Origin: Mycolicibacter longobardus
Lineage (GTDB): Bacteria > Actinomycetota > Actinomycetes > Mycobacteriales > Mycobacteriaceae
Direction of reading: 5' to 3'
NCBI RefSeq assembly: GCF_002102265.1
Contig: NZ_LQPG01000009.1
Coordinates: forward strand, 114,407 to 178,406
Length of the DNA stretch: 64,000 nt
This document shows, in pieces, positions 46,624-55,363 of this stretch. Position numbers and translations under genes: made by a program. A model generated the notes under the pieces. That model saw nothing but the letters and a program-made list of their open reading frames with translations. It was not told the DNA's origin and searched no databases. Each line of letters opens with the position of its first letter. The first letter of the stretch is position 1.

Positions 46624-47391
46624 TCATACCGACTGTCCGGGCACACCGGCCTCGCTGAGGGCTTTGAGCATCAGGTCGGCAACCGCTCGGTGCGCTTCGA
46701 AGTTCCAGTGGATGCCGTCCGGATTGGCGCGCCCGCTCATGACCTCGTCGCCCACCGCAGCCTTCAGGTCGACCAGCGGGATGTCGCGCTGCTGCGCCCA
46801 CGCGGTGATCGCTCGCACCGTCGGTTCCCGACCCTGGTGGGCGCGACCGTACGTGTCGGCGATGTGCACCGACGGCAGGCACGCCACGATGGGAATCCCG
46901 GGGCGGTTGAAATCAATAGCTCCCCTGGTCATTTCGAGATAGTCCACGGTGAGATGCGGCGGCAGGGCCGCCCGCGCCACCGGCGAGAATCGGGGCTGCA
47001 GCCAGCCGTAGCCGTCGCGGACCCAGCGCCGCAGCCAGGCCGGCCGCACATAGCGGATCAGCTCGCGCAGCGCAGTCGGCCACACCGACGGCAACGAGTC
47101 CATTCCGCTGGTGGCGAAGATGACCGCGCCGGCCCGGGGCAGGGCGGCCCAGGCGCGCGGGTCCTGGGTGGACGCCCACCAGACGTCCCGGCTGGTCCAG
47201 CCGATCCTGCCGATCAACTCGACGTCCCAGTCCAGTTGGGTGGCAACGATGTTCGGCCAGATCCTCGGGTCGTCGGCGGGCAGCCCGCCGGTGGGCCCGT
47301 AGTAGGACAACGAATCGGCGAAGATCAGCAGCGTGGGACGCGCCGGCGGGGACATCCGCGCGCCAGAGGACTCAGAGGACTCAGAGGACAT
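46624..47391 (-). CDS. octT: Diglucosylglycerate octanoyltransferase (SGNH fold)
   Basis: This 255-residue SGNH/GDSL-type acyltransferase has FADSLS with the nucleophilic Ser and a C-terminal [10 protein letters not shown] with the catalytic Asp and His. It matches Rv2418c (OctT), which adds octanoate to diglucosylglycerate in methylglucose-lipopolysaccharide synthesis. The ATG at 47391 lies in the last bases of gpgP and starts with three near-perfect 9-bp repeats coding for SSESSESSG. An ATG at 47355 would remove them and is a possible alternative. Confidence 0.85.
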   Translation of the reverse strand: MSSESSESSGARMSPPARPTLLIFADSLSYYGPTGGLPADDPRIWPNIVATQLDWDVELIGRIGWTSRDVWWASTQDPRAWAALPRAGAVIFATSGMDSLPSVWPTALRELIRYVRPAWLRRWVRDGYGWLQPRFSPVARAALPPHLTVDYLEMTRGAIDFNRPGIPIVACLPSVHIADTYGRAHQGREPTVRAITAWAQQRDIPLVDLKAAVGDEVMSGRANPDGIHWNFEAHRAVADLMLKALSEAGVPGQSV

Positions 47392-48055
47392 CGCCGGCCA
47401 CCTGGGCTGAGGCGTTCCACACGTCGAGACGCCAGCGAACGTTGTCCGGGGTGATCACGTCGTCTTCGGAGTAGCCGCTGAGCTGGGTCCAGCTGGCGTT
47501 GGCCATCCCGCCCAGTGCCGGCCAGTTCTCCACCGGCAGCCGCAGCAGTGCCGCGGTGAGTGCGGCGATCAGCCCGCCGTGGGCGACCAGCACCACCGGC
47601 CGATCGGCATGGTCGGCCCTGCCCCACTCCGGTTCGCCGGCCACCAGCTCGTCGACCAGCGGGGTGCTGCGCTGGGCCACGTCGATACGGCTCTCCCCGC
47701 CGTGCGGTGCCCATCGGGCATCGTCGCGCCAGGCCAGCCGTGCCCCGGGGGCCGCGGCGTCTACCTCTTCGTGGGTCAGCCCCTGCCAGTCACCCAGATG
47801 GGTTTCACGCAACCGGGTGTCCACCCGGACCTGCAAGCCGTTGTGCTCGGCCAGCACGGTCGCGGTGTCGTAGGCACGCCACAGATCCGACGACACGATC
47901 AGCAGCGGGTGTCGCTTGCGCAGCACCTCGGCCGCCGCCTCCGCCTGTGCACGGCCCAAATCACTCAAGACCGTGTCCAGCTGACCCTGCATCCTGCTGC
48001 CGGCGTTGAACTCGGTCTGGCCGTGCCGCAGCAGGATCAACCGGCGGACCCTCAC
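47381..48055 (-). CDS. gpgP: Glucosyl-3-phosphoglycerate phosphatase
   Basis: This 224-residue histidine phosphatase has the catalytic RHGQTEFN near residue 10, a second His in VAHGG, and the Glu of [10 protein letters not shown]. It matches Rv2419c (GpgP), which dephosphorylates glucosyl-3-phosphoglycerate to glucosylglycerate, the step before OctT action. A GTG start overlaps the rsfS stop (GTGA), and its end overlaps octT by 11 bp, so the operon is tightly coupled. Confidence 0.9.
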   Translation of the reverse strand: MRVRRLILLRHGQTEFNAGSRMQGQLDTVLSDLGRAQAEAAAEVLRKRHPLLIVSSDLWRAYDTATVLAEHNGLQVRVDTRLRETHLGDWQGLTHEEVDAAAPGARLAWRDDARWAPHGGESRIDVAQRSTPLVDELVAGEPEWGRADHADRPVVLVAHGGLIAALTAALLRLPVENWPALGGMANASWTQLSGYSEDDVITPDNVRWRLDVWNASAQVAGDVL

Positions 48056-48465
48056 GATGCGTCCCCAGACACGGACTCATCGGCCTCACCGGCTGAGTCC
48101 GCTGAGTCTTCCAAGTCCACCGGCACCAGCGGGCAGTCCTTCCACAGCCGGTCCAGCGCGTAGAAGTCCCGCTCATCCTGGTGCTGGATGTGCACGACGA
48201 TGTCGACGTAGTCCAGCAGCGTCCAGCGCCCCTCCCGGGTGCCCTCACGCCGCGCCGGCTTGTAGCCGGCCAACCGCATCTTCTCCTCGACCTCGTCGAC
48301 GATGGCGTTCACCTGTCGTTCGTTGGACGCCGAGGCGATGACGAAGCAGTCGGTGATGACCAGCTGCGCAGAGACGTCGATGACGACGACGTCGTCGGCC
48401 AGCTTGTTCGAGGCGGCGCCGGCCGCCACGGTGGCCATCCGGACGGCCTCGGGTGTCGCGGTCAT
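48052..48465 (-). CDS. rsfS: Ribosomal silencing factor
   Basis: This 137-residue Iojap/RsfS protein binds ribosomal protein L14 and blocks subunit joining in nutrient limitation. It shows [26 protein letters not shown] in two overlapping core strands and the [16 protein letters not shown] core. It matches Rv2420c. The ATG at 48465 overlaps the nadD stop by 4 bp. The C-terminal 25 residues are acidic and variable. Confidence 0.93.
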   Translation of the reverse strand: MTATPEAVRMATVAAGAASNKLADDVVVIDVSAQLVITDCFVIASASNERQVNAIVDEVEEKMRLAGYKPARREGTREGRWTLLDYVDIVVHIQHQDERDFYALDRLWKDCPLVPVDLEDSADSAGEADESVSGDAS

Positions 48466-49085
48466 TGTTGGTCTCCGGGGGTCGGTTGGTAGAGCCGGCG
48501 TTTTGACACGTACTGGACCACACCGTCGGGCACCAGGTACCAGATCGGTCGGGATTCCGAGGCGCGCCGCCGGCAATCGGTCGACGAAATGGCCAGCGCC
48601 GGCACTTCCACCAGCGTCAAGGCGTGTGCTGGCAGGGATCCGAGCGCATCGGCGAGGTGGTCGCCGTTCAGCTCGTAACCGGGCCGGCTCACCCCGACGA
48701 ACCGCGCCATCTCGAACATCTCCGGCCAATCCTGCCAGGACAGGATGGTGGCCAGTGCATCCGCACCGGTGATGAAGTACAGCTCGGCATCGGGGTGCTG
48801 CCCGTGCAGGTCCCGCAGGGTGTCCTTGGTGTAGGTGGGTCCGCCGCGGTCGATGTCGGCCCGGCTCACCGAGAACCGGGGGTTGGACGCGGTGGCGATC
48901 ACCGTCATCAGGTAGCGGTCCTCGGCGGCGGTGACGCGGCGGTCCTTGAGCCAGGGCTGACCGGTCGGCACGAACACCACCTCGTCGAGCCCGAACAGAT
49001 CGGCCACCTCGCTGGCGGCGACCAGGTGTCCGTGATGGATGGGATCGAACGTCCCACCCATGACTCCCAGCCGCCGTTTTCGCAC
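48462..49085 (-). CDS. nadD: Nicotinate-nucleotide adenylyltransferase
   Basis: This 207-residue nucleotidyltransferase makes deamido-NAD from nicotinate mononucleotide and ATP. It has [12 protein letters not shown] with the T/H-x-G-H signature and the C-terminal ISSTDCRRR (ISSTxxR) motif. It matches Rv2421c. The GTG at 49085 is the most likely start; TAAGCT 8 nt upstream would make the transcript leaderless. It heads the nadD-rsfS-gpgP-octT-degV operon. Confidence 0.92.
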   Translation of the reverse strand: MRKRRLGVMGGTFDPIHHGHLVAASEVADLFGLDEVVFVPTGQPWLKDRRVTAAEDRYLMTVIATASNPRFSVSRADIDRGGPTYTKDTLRDLHGQHPDAELYFITGADALATILSWQDWPEMFEMARFVGVSRPGYELNGDHLADALGSLPAHALTLVEVPALAISSTDCRRRASESRPIWYLVPDGVVQYVSKRRLYQPTPGDQQ

Positions 49086-49232
49086 GATAGGCCAGCTTAC
49101 TTGGGGTCGCCATCTGGGCCAGCGTGTGCGTCCCCCGCCGACATACCGAGCAGTATTGTGGATCTGCGCACGCCCGCCGGGGGCACCGCGACGTCGATTG
49201 CTGCCGCGACGAACGGCCCGATCGTGTAGAAG

Positions 49233-50288
49233 ATGTCTGTGGAAGGTTTGCCGTTGAGGCCCATTGATCGCCTGCAGGCGGCCAAGGACGCCATGCTGCG
49301 GCGTTTTCACACCCGCGCGGTGCTCACCGGCGAAATCAGGCTGCCGGCCGTACCGAGCATGGTGGACGAATACGTGTCGATGTGCAGCGCGGTGTTCGCG
49401 GGCCTGGGTAAGCCCTTCAGCGACGGCGAACTCGCCCATCTCAAAGGCGTGTTGGAGGGCCAACTCGCCGAGGCCTACGCGGCATCGACGCGCTCGCAGA
49501 TCGTCATCTCCTACAACGCCACGGTCGGCCCCACCCTGAACTACACGGTCCGCGCCCAGTGGAACTCCATCGCGCAGGCATACGAGAACTGGCTGGAAAC
49601 GCGGCAACCACCGTTGTTCGGCACGGAACCCGACGCCCGAGTCTGGCAGCTGTCCGGCGAAGTCGCCGATCCAGCCTCGCATCGCGTGCTCGAAATCGGC
49701 GGCGGCACCGGCCGCAACGCCCTGGCGCTGGCCCGTCGCGGACATCCGGTCGACGTCGTGGAGATGACCCCGAAGTTCGCCGAGATGCTTCGGGCCGATG
49801 CGGACCGGGAGTCACTGGACGTGCGCGTCATCGTGCGCGACGTGTTCGCCGGCGCCGACGACCTGCGCGACGACTACCAGATGATGGTGATCTCCGAGGT
49901 GTTGACCGATTTCCGGTCCACCGAGCAGTTGCGCAGCCTGTTCGAACTCGCCGCCCGGTGCCTGGCTCCCGGCGGCCTGCTGGTGTTCAACAGCTTCCTG
50001 GCGCACGACGGCTACGAGCCCGACGCGGCCGCCCGCGAGTTCTGCCAGCAGGTGTATTCGGGGCTGTTCACCCGTGACGAGATGTCGATCGCCACGGCCG
50101 GCCTACCGCTTCAGCTGCTTTCCGACGAGTCCGCGTACGACTACGAGAAGGCGCATCTGCCCGAGGGCGCCTGGCCACAGACCAGCTGGTACCCCGACTG
50201 GGCAGCCGGGCTCGACGCGTTCCGAACCTCGCGTGAGGAAAGCCCGATGGAGTTGCGCTGGTTGGTCTACGAGCGGACCCGCTACTGA
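49233..50288 (+). CDS. Class I SAM-dependent methyltransferase
   Basis: This 351-residue protein has a helical N-terminal part (1-145) and a Rossmann methyltransferase domain. Motif I is [19 protein letters not shown] and the Asp/Glu of motif II lies in [10 protein letters not shown]; later strands read [11 protein letters not shown] and [12 protein letters not shown]. The substrate was not recognised; the long N-terminal domain suggests a protein or lipid acceptor. It diverges from nadD and converges with the VWA gene, 9 bp from it. Confidence 0.75.
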   Translation: MSVEGLPLRPIDRLQAAKDAMLRRFHTRAVLTGEIRLPAVPSMVDEYVSMCSAVFAGLGKPFSDGELAHLKGVLEGQLAEAYAASTRSQIVISYNATVGPTLNYTVRAQWNSIAQAYENWLETRQPPLFGTEPDARVWQLSGEVADPASHRVLEIGGGTGRNALALARRGHPVDVVEMTPKFAEMLRADADRESLDVRVIVRDVFAGADDLRDDYQMMVISEVLTDFRSTEQLRSLFELAARCLAPGGLLVFNSFLAHDGYEPDAAAREFCQQVYSGLFTRDEMSIATAGLPLQLLSDESAYDYEKAHLPEGAWPQTSWYPDWAAGLDAFRTSREESPMELRWLVYERTRY

Positions 50289-50297
50289 CCCACCTGG

Positions 50298-51737
50298 TCA
50301 GACCGGCAGCAACTGGTCGATGACCCCGGCCAGTTGCTTGGCCGAACGGCACTCGTGCATAGGAATGACGTCGCTGTAGCGCGGCACCGCGGAATCCCCA
50401 CTGCCCCACAGATGCGTGGGCTCGGGGTTCAGCCAGTGCGCGTGGCGGCTCGCCGTCACCAGATGCGACAGCGCAGTCACCCCCGGGTCCCGGTAGTTGG
50501 TGCGGCCGTCGCCGAGCACCAGCAGCGAGCTGCGCGGCGACACCACGCTCGGGTACTTCTCGGTGAACGAGACAAAGGCGTTGCCGTAATCGGAGTGGCC
50601 GTCGCGGGTGTAGACCCCGGACTCCCGGGTGATCCGCTGGATGGCAACCGCCAAGTCCGCCTCCGGACCGAACAGGTGCGTCACCTCGTCGGTGGTGTCG
50701 ATGAACGCAAAGACACGAACCCGCGAAAACTGTTGGCGCAGCGCATGGACCAGCAACAGGGTGAAGTGACTGAACCCGGCGACCGACCCGGACACGTCGC
50801 ACAACACCACCAGCTCCGGCCGGGCGGGTCGCGGCTTGCGCAGCACCACGTCGATCGGCACCCCACCGGTGGACATCGACTTCCGTAGCGTCTTGCGCAG
50901 GTCGACGGTGCCGGCGCGAGAGCGTCGCCGGCGCGCGGCCAACCGGGTGGCCAGGGTGCGGGCCAACGGCGCCACCACCCGGCGCATCTGACGCAGCTGT
51001 TCGCCGGAAGCCCGCAGGAACTCGACATTCTCGGACAGTTGCGGGATGCCGTACATCTGCACATGTTCGCGGCCCAGCTGTTCGGCGGTGCGCCGCTTGG
51101 TCTCGGCGTCGACGAGCTTGCGTAACTGGGTGATCCGCTGCGCGGCCATCGCTTTGGCGATCTGCTCCTGGGTCGGGCTGGGCTCGTCCCCGTAGGGCGC
51201 GAGCAGACCGGCCAGCAGCTTGCCCTCCAACTCGTCGAGCGCCAGCGCCTTGAGTGCCTGGTAGGCCGAATAGGACGGGCCACGGCTGGAGCGGTACTGC
51301 CCGTAGGCGCCGACGATCGCGGCGATCATCGCCGACAGCCGCGGGTCGGTGTCGGCGAGATCGGGATTGGCGGTCAACAGATCGACCAGCATCGCCCGCA
51401 TGTCCTCGGCGTCCTGCGGCAGCGGTACGTCGTCGGCCGACTGCGGATCATCGGAGATGACGACGGTGCGCCCGCCCAGCGCGGCGGGGAACCACAGGTC
51501 GAACATGGCGTCGTAGGTGTCGCGGTGGTCGGGCCGGCGCAGCACCGCGCACGCCAGGCCCTCGCGCAGCACCTCCCGGTCACCCAGGCCGATCACGGCC
51601 AGCACCCGCCCGGCGTCGACGGTCTCCGACGGGCCCACTGAAATACCCTGCTCCCGAAGGGCTTCCACGAACCCGACGAGATGCCCCGGGATTCCGTGCG
51701 GGGCCAGCGGCTGCGGTGAGCGGATGCGGCGAACCAT
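50298..51737 (-). CDS. VWA-domain protein (CoxE-like)
   Basis: This 479-residue protein ends in a von Willebrand factor A domain with the metal-binding D-x-S-x-S motif (LCDVSGSVAGFSH, from about residue 315) and a helical, Arg-rich N-terminal half. With the MoxR ATPase directly upstream it forms a MoxR/VWA pair, which acts as a chaperone for metal-cofactor insertion or complex assembly. The client is unknown. It matches Rv2425c. Only 10 bp separate it from the MoxR gene. Confidence 0.85.
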   Translation of the reverse strand: MVRRIRSPQPLAPHGIPGHLVGFVEALREQGISVGPSETVDAGRVLAVIGLGDREVLREGLACAVLRRPDHRDTYDAMFDLWFPAALGGRTVVISDDPQSADDVPLPQDAEDMRAMLVDLLTANPDLADTDPRLSAMIAAIVGAYGQYRSSRGPSYSAYQALKALALDELEGKLLAGLLAPYGDEPSPTQEQIAKAMAAQRITQLRKLVDAETKRRTAEQLGREHVQMYGIPQLSENVEFLRASGEQLRQMRRVVAPLARTLATRLAARRRRSRAGTVDLRKTLRKSMSTGGVPIDVVLRKPRPARPELVVLCDVSGSVAGFSHFTLLLVHALRQQFSRVRVFAFIDTTDEVTHLFGPEADLAVAIQRITRESGVYTRDGHSDYGNAFVSFTEKYPSVVSPRSSLLVLGDGRTNYRDPGVTALSHLVTASRHAHWLNPEPTHLWGSGDSAVPRYSDVIPMHECRSAKQLAGVIDQLLPV

Positions 51738-51747
51738 CAGTGGACCA

Positions 51748-52647
51748 TCAGTTCAGTCGCAGTTCTCCGGCTGCCCGCACCTGATCCGACTGGTGCTTGA
51801 GCACCACCCCGAGGGTCGCGGCGACGGTGGCGTCGTCGATGGTGTCCATGCCCAGGGCCAGCACGGTGCGGCCCCAGTCGATGGTCTCGGCCACCGACGG
51901 CAGCTTCTTGAGCTGCATTCCGCGCAGCACCCCGATGATGCGCACCAGCTCGGCGGCCAGATGCTCCGGCAGCTCCGGCACACGCGACAGCAGGATGCGG
52001 CGTTCCAGGTCGGGGTCGGGGAAGTCGATGTGCAGGAACAGGCAGCGGCGCTTGAGCGCCTCGGACAGCTCCCGGGTGGCGTTGGAGGTCAACACCGTGA
52101 ACGGCGTCTGCGTCGCGGTGATGGTGCCCAGTTCCGGGACGGTGACCGCGAAGTCGGAGAGCACCTCCAGCAGCAGGCCCTCGATCTCGATGTCTGCCTT
52201 GTCGGTCTCATCGATGAGCAGCACCGTCGGCTCGGTGCGCCGGATCGCGGTCAGCAGCGGCCGCGACAGCAGGAACTCCTCGGCGAACACGTCCATCTTG
52301 GTGGCGTCCCAGTCGCCGGAGTCTGACCCGGACTGGATATGCAAGATCTGTTTGGCGTGGTTCCACTCGTAGAGCGCCCGGGCCTCGTCGACACCCTCGT
52401 AGCACTGCAGCCGCACCAGCCCGGAGCCCGTCGCCGCCGCGACCGCGCGGGCCAGTTCGGTCTTGCCGACGCCGGCCGGACCCTCCACCAGCAGGGGTTT
52501 GCCCAGCCGGTCGGCCAGGTACACCGCGGTGGTGGTGGCGGTGTCGGCCAGGTAACCGGTCTCGGCCAGCCGGCGGGCGACATCGTCGATGTCGGCGAAC
52601 AGCGGCGCTTGCCGGGCCGGATTGGCGGGAATGGCTGGCTTTTCCAT
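51748..52647 (-). CDS. MoxR-family AAA+ ATPase
   Basis: This 299-residue AAA+ ATPase has Walker A GPAGVGKTE, Walker B LLIDETDKA, sensor 1 in VLTSNATRELSEALKRRC (also the arginine finger region) and a C-terminal lid. MoxR ATPases work with VWA proteins in maturing enzyme complexes. It matches Rv2426c. The ATG at 52647, after AAGGAAG, avoids overlap with proA; an earlier GTG at 52689 lies within proA. Confidence 0.88.
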   Translation of the reverse strand: MEKPAIPANPARQAPLFADIDDVARRLAETGYLADTATTTAVYLADRLGKPLLVEGPAGVGKTELARAVAAATGSGLVRLQCYEGVDEARALYEWNHAKQILHIQSGSDSGDWDATKMDVFAEEFLLSRPLLTAIRRTEPTVLLIDETDKADIEIEGLLLEVLSDFAVTVPELGTITATQTPFTVLTSNATRELSEALKRRCLFLHIDFPDPDLERRILLSRVPELPEHLAAELVRIIGVLRGMQLKKLPSVAETIDWGRTVLALGMDTIDDATVAATLGVVLKHQSDQVRAAGELRLN

Positions 52648-52663
52648 ACAGGCGGCGGCTTCC

Positions 52664-53917
52664 TTAGACGGGACGGGTGTGGCCGTCACCCCACACGATC
52701 CATTTGGTCGACGTCAGCTCCGGCAACCCCATCGGGCCACGGGCGTGCAGTTTCTGGGTGGAGATGCCGATCTCGGCGCCGAAACCGAACTGCTCTCCGT
52801 CGGTGAACGCGGTGGAGGCATTGACCATGACCGCGGCCGCGTCGACCAGCTCGCTGAATCGCTGTGCGGCGGCCATGTTGGTGGTGACGATGGCCTCGGT
52901 GTGACCGGTGCCGTACTCGTTGATGTGCTCGATCGCGTCCTCAAGCCCGTCGACCACTGCGCAGGCGATGTCCATCGCCAGGTATTCGCGGCGCAGGTCG
53001 TCCTCGGCGGCGGCGTCGTTCGCGTCGCCGTGCACGGTGACCCCCGCCGCGGTGAGGGCGTCCACCAGCCGGGGCAGCGCCGTCTCGGCGATCGCGGCGT
53101 CGATCAGCAGGGTTTCGGCGGCGTTGCAGACGCTGGGCCGACGGGTCTTGGAGTTGAGCAGCACCTGTTCGGCGACGGCCAAGTCGGCGGCCTCGTGGAC
53201 GTAGACATGGCAGTTGCCGACACCGGTCTCGATGGTCGGCACCAACGCGTCGCGTACCACCGCCTCGATCAGCCCGGCCCCACCGCGCGGAATCACCACG
53301 TCGACCAGCCCGCGGGCCTGAATCAGGTGGGTGACGGTGGCGCGGTCGGCCGCCGAGATCAGCTGCACCGCGTCGGCGGGCAGGTCCTCGCCGATCAGGG
53401 CGTCCCGCAGCACCTCGACCAGCGCCCGGTTGGAGTGCGCCGCAGACGAACTGCCACGCAGCAGCGCGGCGTTGCCGGACTTCAGCGTCAGGCCGAACGC
53501 ATCCACGGTGACGTTGGGCCGGCCTTCGTAGACCATTCCGACCACACCGAGCGGAACCCGCAGTTGGCGCAGCTGCAGCCCGTTGGGCAGGGTGTAGCCG
53601 CGCAACACCTCGCCGACCGGATCGGGCAGCCCGGCGACCTGGCGCAGACCGGCGGCGATCCCGTCGACCCGGTCCTTGGTCAGCGCCAGCCGGTCCAGCA
53701 TGGCCTCGGGGGTGCCGGCGGCCCGCGCCTCGGCCAGATCCTGGGCATTGGCGGTCAGGATGTCATCGGTATGGGCCAGCAGCGCGTCGGCTGCGGCGTT
53801 CAGCGCACTGTTCTTGGCCGCCGTGGACAACGCCGTCAGGGCGCGCGAGGCGACCCTGGCTCGGCGGGCGGCGTCGTGGACCTCTTGGCGCAGGTCGGGA
53901 AGCACGGGGACGCTCAT
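52664..53917 (-). CDS. proA: Gamma-glutamyl phosphate reductase
   Basis: This 417-residue enzyme reduces gamma-glutamyl phosphate to glutamate semialdehyde, the second step of proline synthesis. It has the aldehyde-dehydrogenase fold with the ProA catalytic Cys in [15 protein letters not shown] and [20 protein letters not shown] near the end. It matches Rv2427c. It is transcribed ahead of the MoxR-VWA pair on the same strand, 16 bp away. proB is not in the window. Confidence 0.95.
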   Translation of the reverse strand: MSVPVLPDLRQEVHDAARRARVASRALTALSTAAKNSALNAAADALLAHTDDILTANAQDLAEARAAGTPEAMLDRLALTKDRVDGIAAGLRQVAGLPDPVGEVLRGYTLPNGLQLRQLRVPLGVVGMVYEGRPNVTVDAFGLTLKSGNAALLRGSSSAAHSNRALVEVLRDALIGEDLPADAVQLISAADRATVTHLIQARGLVDVVIPRGGAGLIEAVVRDALVPTIETGVGNCHVYVHEAADLAVAEQVLLNSKTRRPSVCNAAETLLIDAAIAETALPRLVDALTAAGVTVHGDANDAAAEDDLRREYLAMDIACAVVDGLEDAIEHINEYGTGHTEAIVTTNMAAAQRFSELVDAAAVMVNASTAFTDGEQFGFGAEIGISTQKLHARGPMGLPELTSTKWIVWGDGHTRPV

Positions 53918-53962
53918 CGTGCCAGCGTATCGGCGAACGCCCGATCAGGTAAAACGGCCCCG

Positions 53963-55363
53963 TCAGGTTGAAGGCGCCGACACCACACGGCGGCGCTGGT
54001 CGATGACGCGGCCCAGCTCCTGCAGCAACAGCGGCTTGTGCATCACGAGGTCTTCGATGTGTTCGCGGTCGATCACCACCGCGGTCACCTCCTCCAGTGC
54101 GTAGGCGTCGAACTGGCTGGGTTGGCGGGTCAGCGTGGTGATACCCAGGAAGGCGCCGTGTCGCAGCGTGGTGCCCGGCGCATCCGGGTCATCGTCGGTG
54201 AGCCGGACGCTGCCCGCGGTCAGGAAGGTCATCGCGGTCGGCACGTGGCCGGCCTTCTGCACGGCTTCGTCGGTTCCGTAGCGCACCACCGTGGCGTAGG
54301 GCACCAGCGCCTGCTGGTCGGCGTCGGTCAGCCGGAGCGCGGGCGCCACCACCGTCCGCAGCGCCTCGGCCACCGCCTCCGGGGTAGAGAACTCGTCGTC
54401 GGCGTCGTCGAGGTGCAGCCCCTCTCGCCGCGCGGCGTACCAGAGCCACCGCAAGAAGGTGGCTTGCGCCGCACCGTCGTCGCCCGGGCCGTCCAGTGCG
54501 ATGGTGGTCCGGTATTCGCCACCGCCCAGCGCCACCGAGGTGGGCGTCTCCCCCGCGGTTCGCAGCGGCAGGGCGGCGGCGACCCTCGACAGCAACGCGC
54601 ACACCCGGTCCGGAGGGTCGGCGACGGCGAACGTCGTGGTGACCGACACCCGGTGCGCGCCACCGCTTCGGCTGATGTTGGTGAAGGAGGTTCCGGCCAG
54701 TACGGAGTTCGGTGTGACCTGCAGTCCGTTGGCGGTGGCGATGTGCACCGCGCGCCAGTTCACTTCGACGACCCGACCGCGCGCGGCGGGGGTGTCCAGC
54801 CAGTCGCCGAGCCGGAACGGTTGTTCGAACAGCATGAACAGGCCCGAGACGATCTGGCCGACCGAGTTCTGCAGCATCAGGCCGATGACCACCGACGTCA
54901 CGCCCAGCGCGGTGAACAGCCCGCCGATCTTCGCGCCCCAGACGTGGGACAGGATCAGCGCCAGGCCGACACCGATGAGCAGGAAACGGGCGACGTCGAT
55001 GAAGATGGTCGGCACCCGGTTGCGCCAGGAGCCCTGCGGAGCGCTCTGGAAGAAGGTGACGTTCAGCCCGGACAGCAGCAACACCAGCACCACGAAGCCG
55101 AACGCGGTGTAGATGACCCGCACCACCGGATCCTGTTCGGCCACTCCGGCCACCCGGGCCAGCAGCACCAGCAACGCGGCCAGCGGCAGCAGGTAGTTCC
55201 GGGCCAGCGCCACCGGCCGGGCCAGATGGCTGCCCCGGCGGGCCAGTGCCACATGCCATTCGGTGAGCAGGATCAGCCCCGCCGGCAACCCGATCGCGAC
55301 CCCGGCCGCCCAGTAGAACCAGGACCCGAACAGGTTGTTCACGGCGTCCCCGACAGTCGCCAT
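53963..55363 (-). CDS. MscS-type channel with degenerate cyclic-nucleotide-binding domain
   Basis: This 466-residue protein has about four membrane helices (15-175), an MscS pore region (LQNSVGQIVSGLFMLFEQPFRLGDWL), a cytosolic beta domain and a C-terminal cyclic-nucleotide-binding-like domain (about 345-450). In the phosphate-binding cassette, which is normally FGE...PRxAT, this protein reads FLGITTLTRQPSQFDA, so the Glu and Arg that hold the cyclic phosphate are missing. It matches Rv2434c. The ATG at 55363, after GAGGAG, overlaps the cyclase gene by 25 bp, so the two proteins are co-made. Confidence 0.82.
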   Translation of the reverse strand: MATVGDAVNNLFGSWFYWAAGVAIGLPAGLILLTEWHVALARRGSHLARPVALARNYLLPLAALLVLLARVAGVAEQDPVVRVIYTAFGFVVLVLLLSGLNVTFFQSAPQGSWRNRVPTIFIDVARFLLIGVGLALILSHVWGAKIGGLFTALGVTSVVIGLMLQNSVGQIVSGLFMLFEQPFRLGDWLDTPAARGRVVEVNWRAVHIATANGLQVTPNSVLAGTSFTNISRSGGAHRVSVTTTFAVADPPDRVCALLSRVAAALPLRTAGETPTSVALGGGEYRTTIALDGPGDDGAAQATFLRWLWYAARREGLHLDDADDEFSTPEAVAEALRTVVAPALRLTDADQQALVPYATVVRYGTDEAVQKAGHVPTAMTFLTAGSVRLTDDDPDAPGTTLRHGAFLGITTLTRQPSQFDAYALEEVTAVVIDREHIEDLVMHKPLLLQELGRVIDQRRRVVSAPST

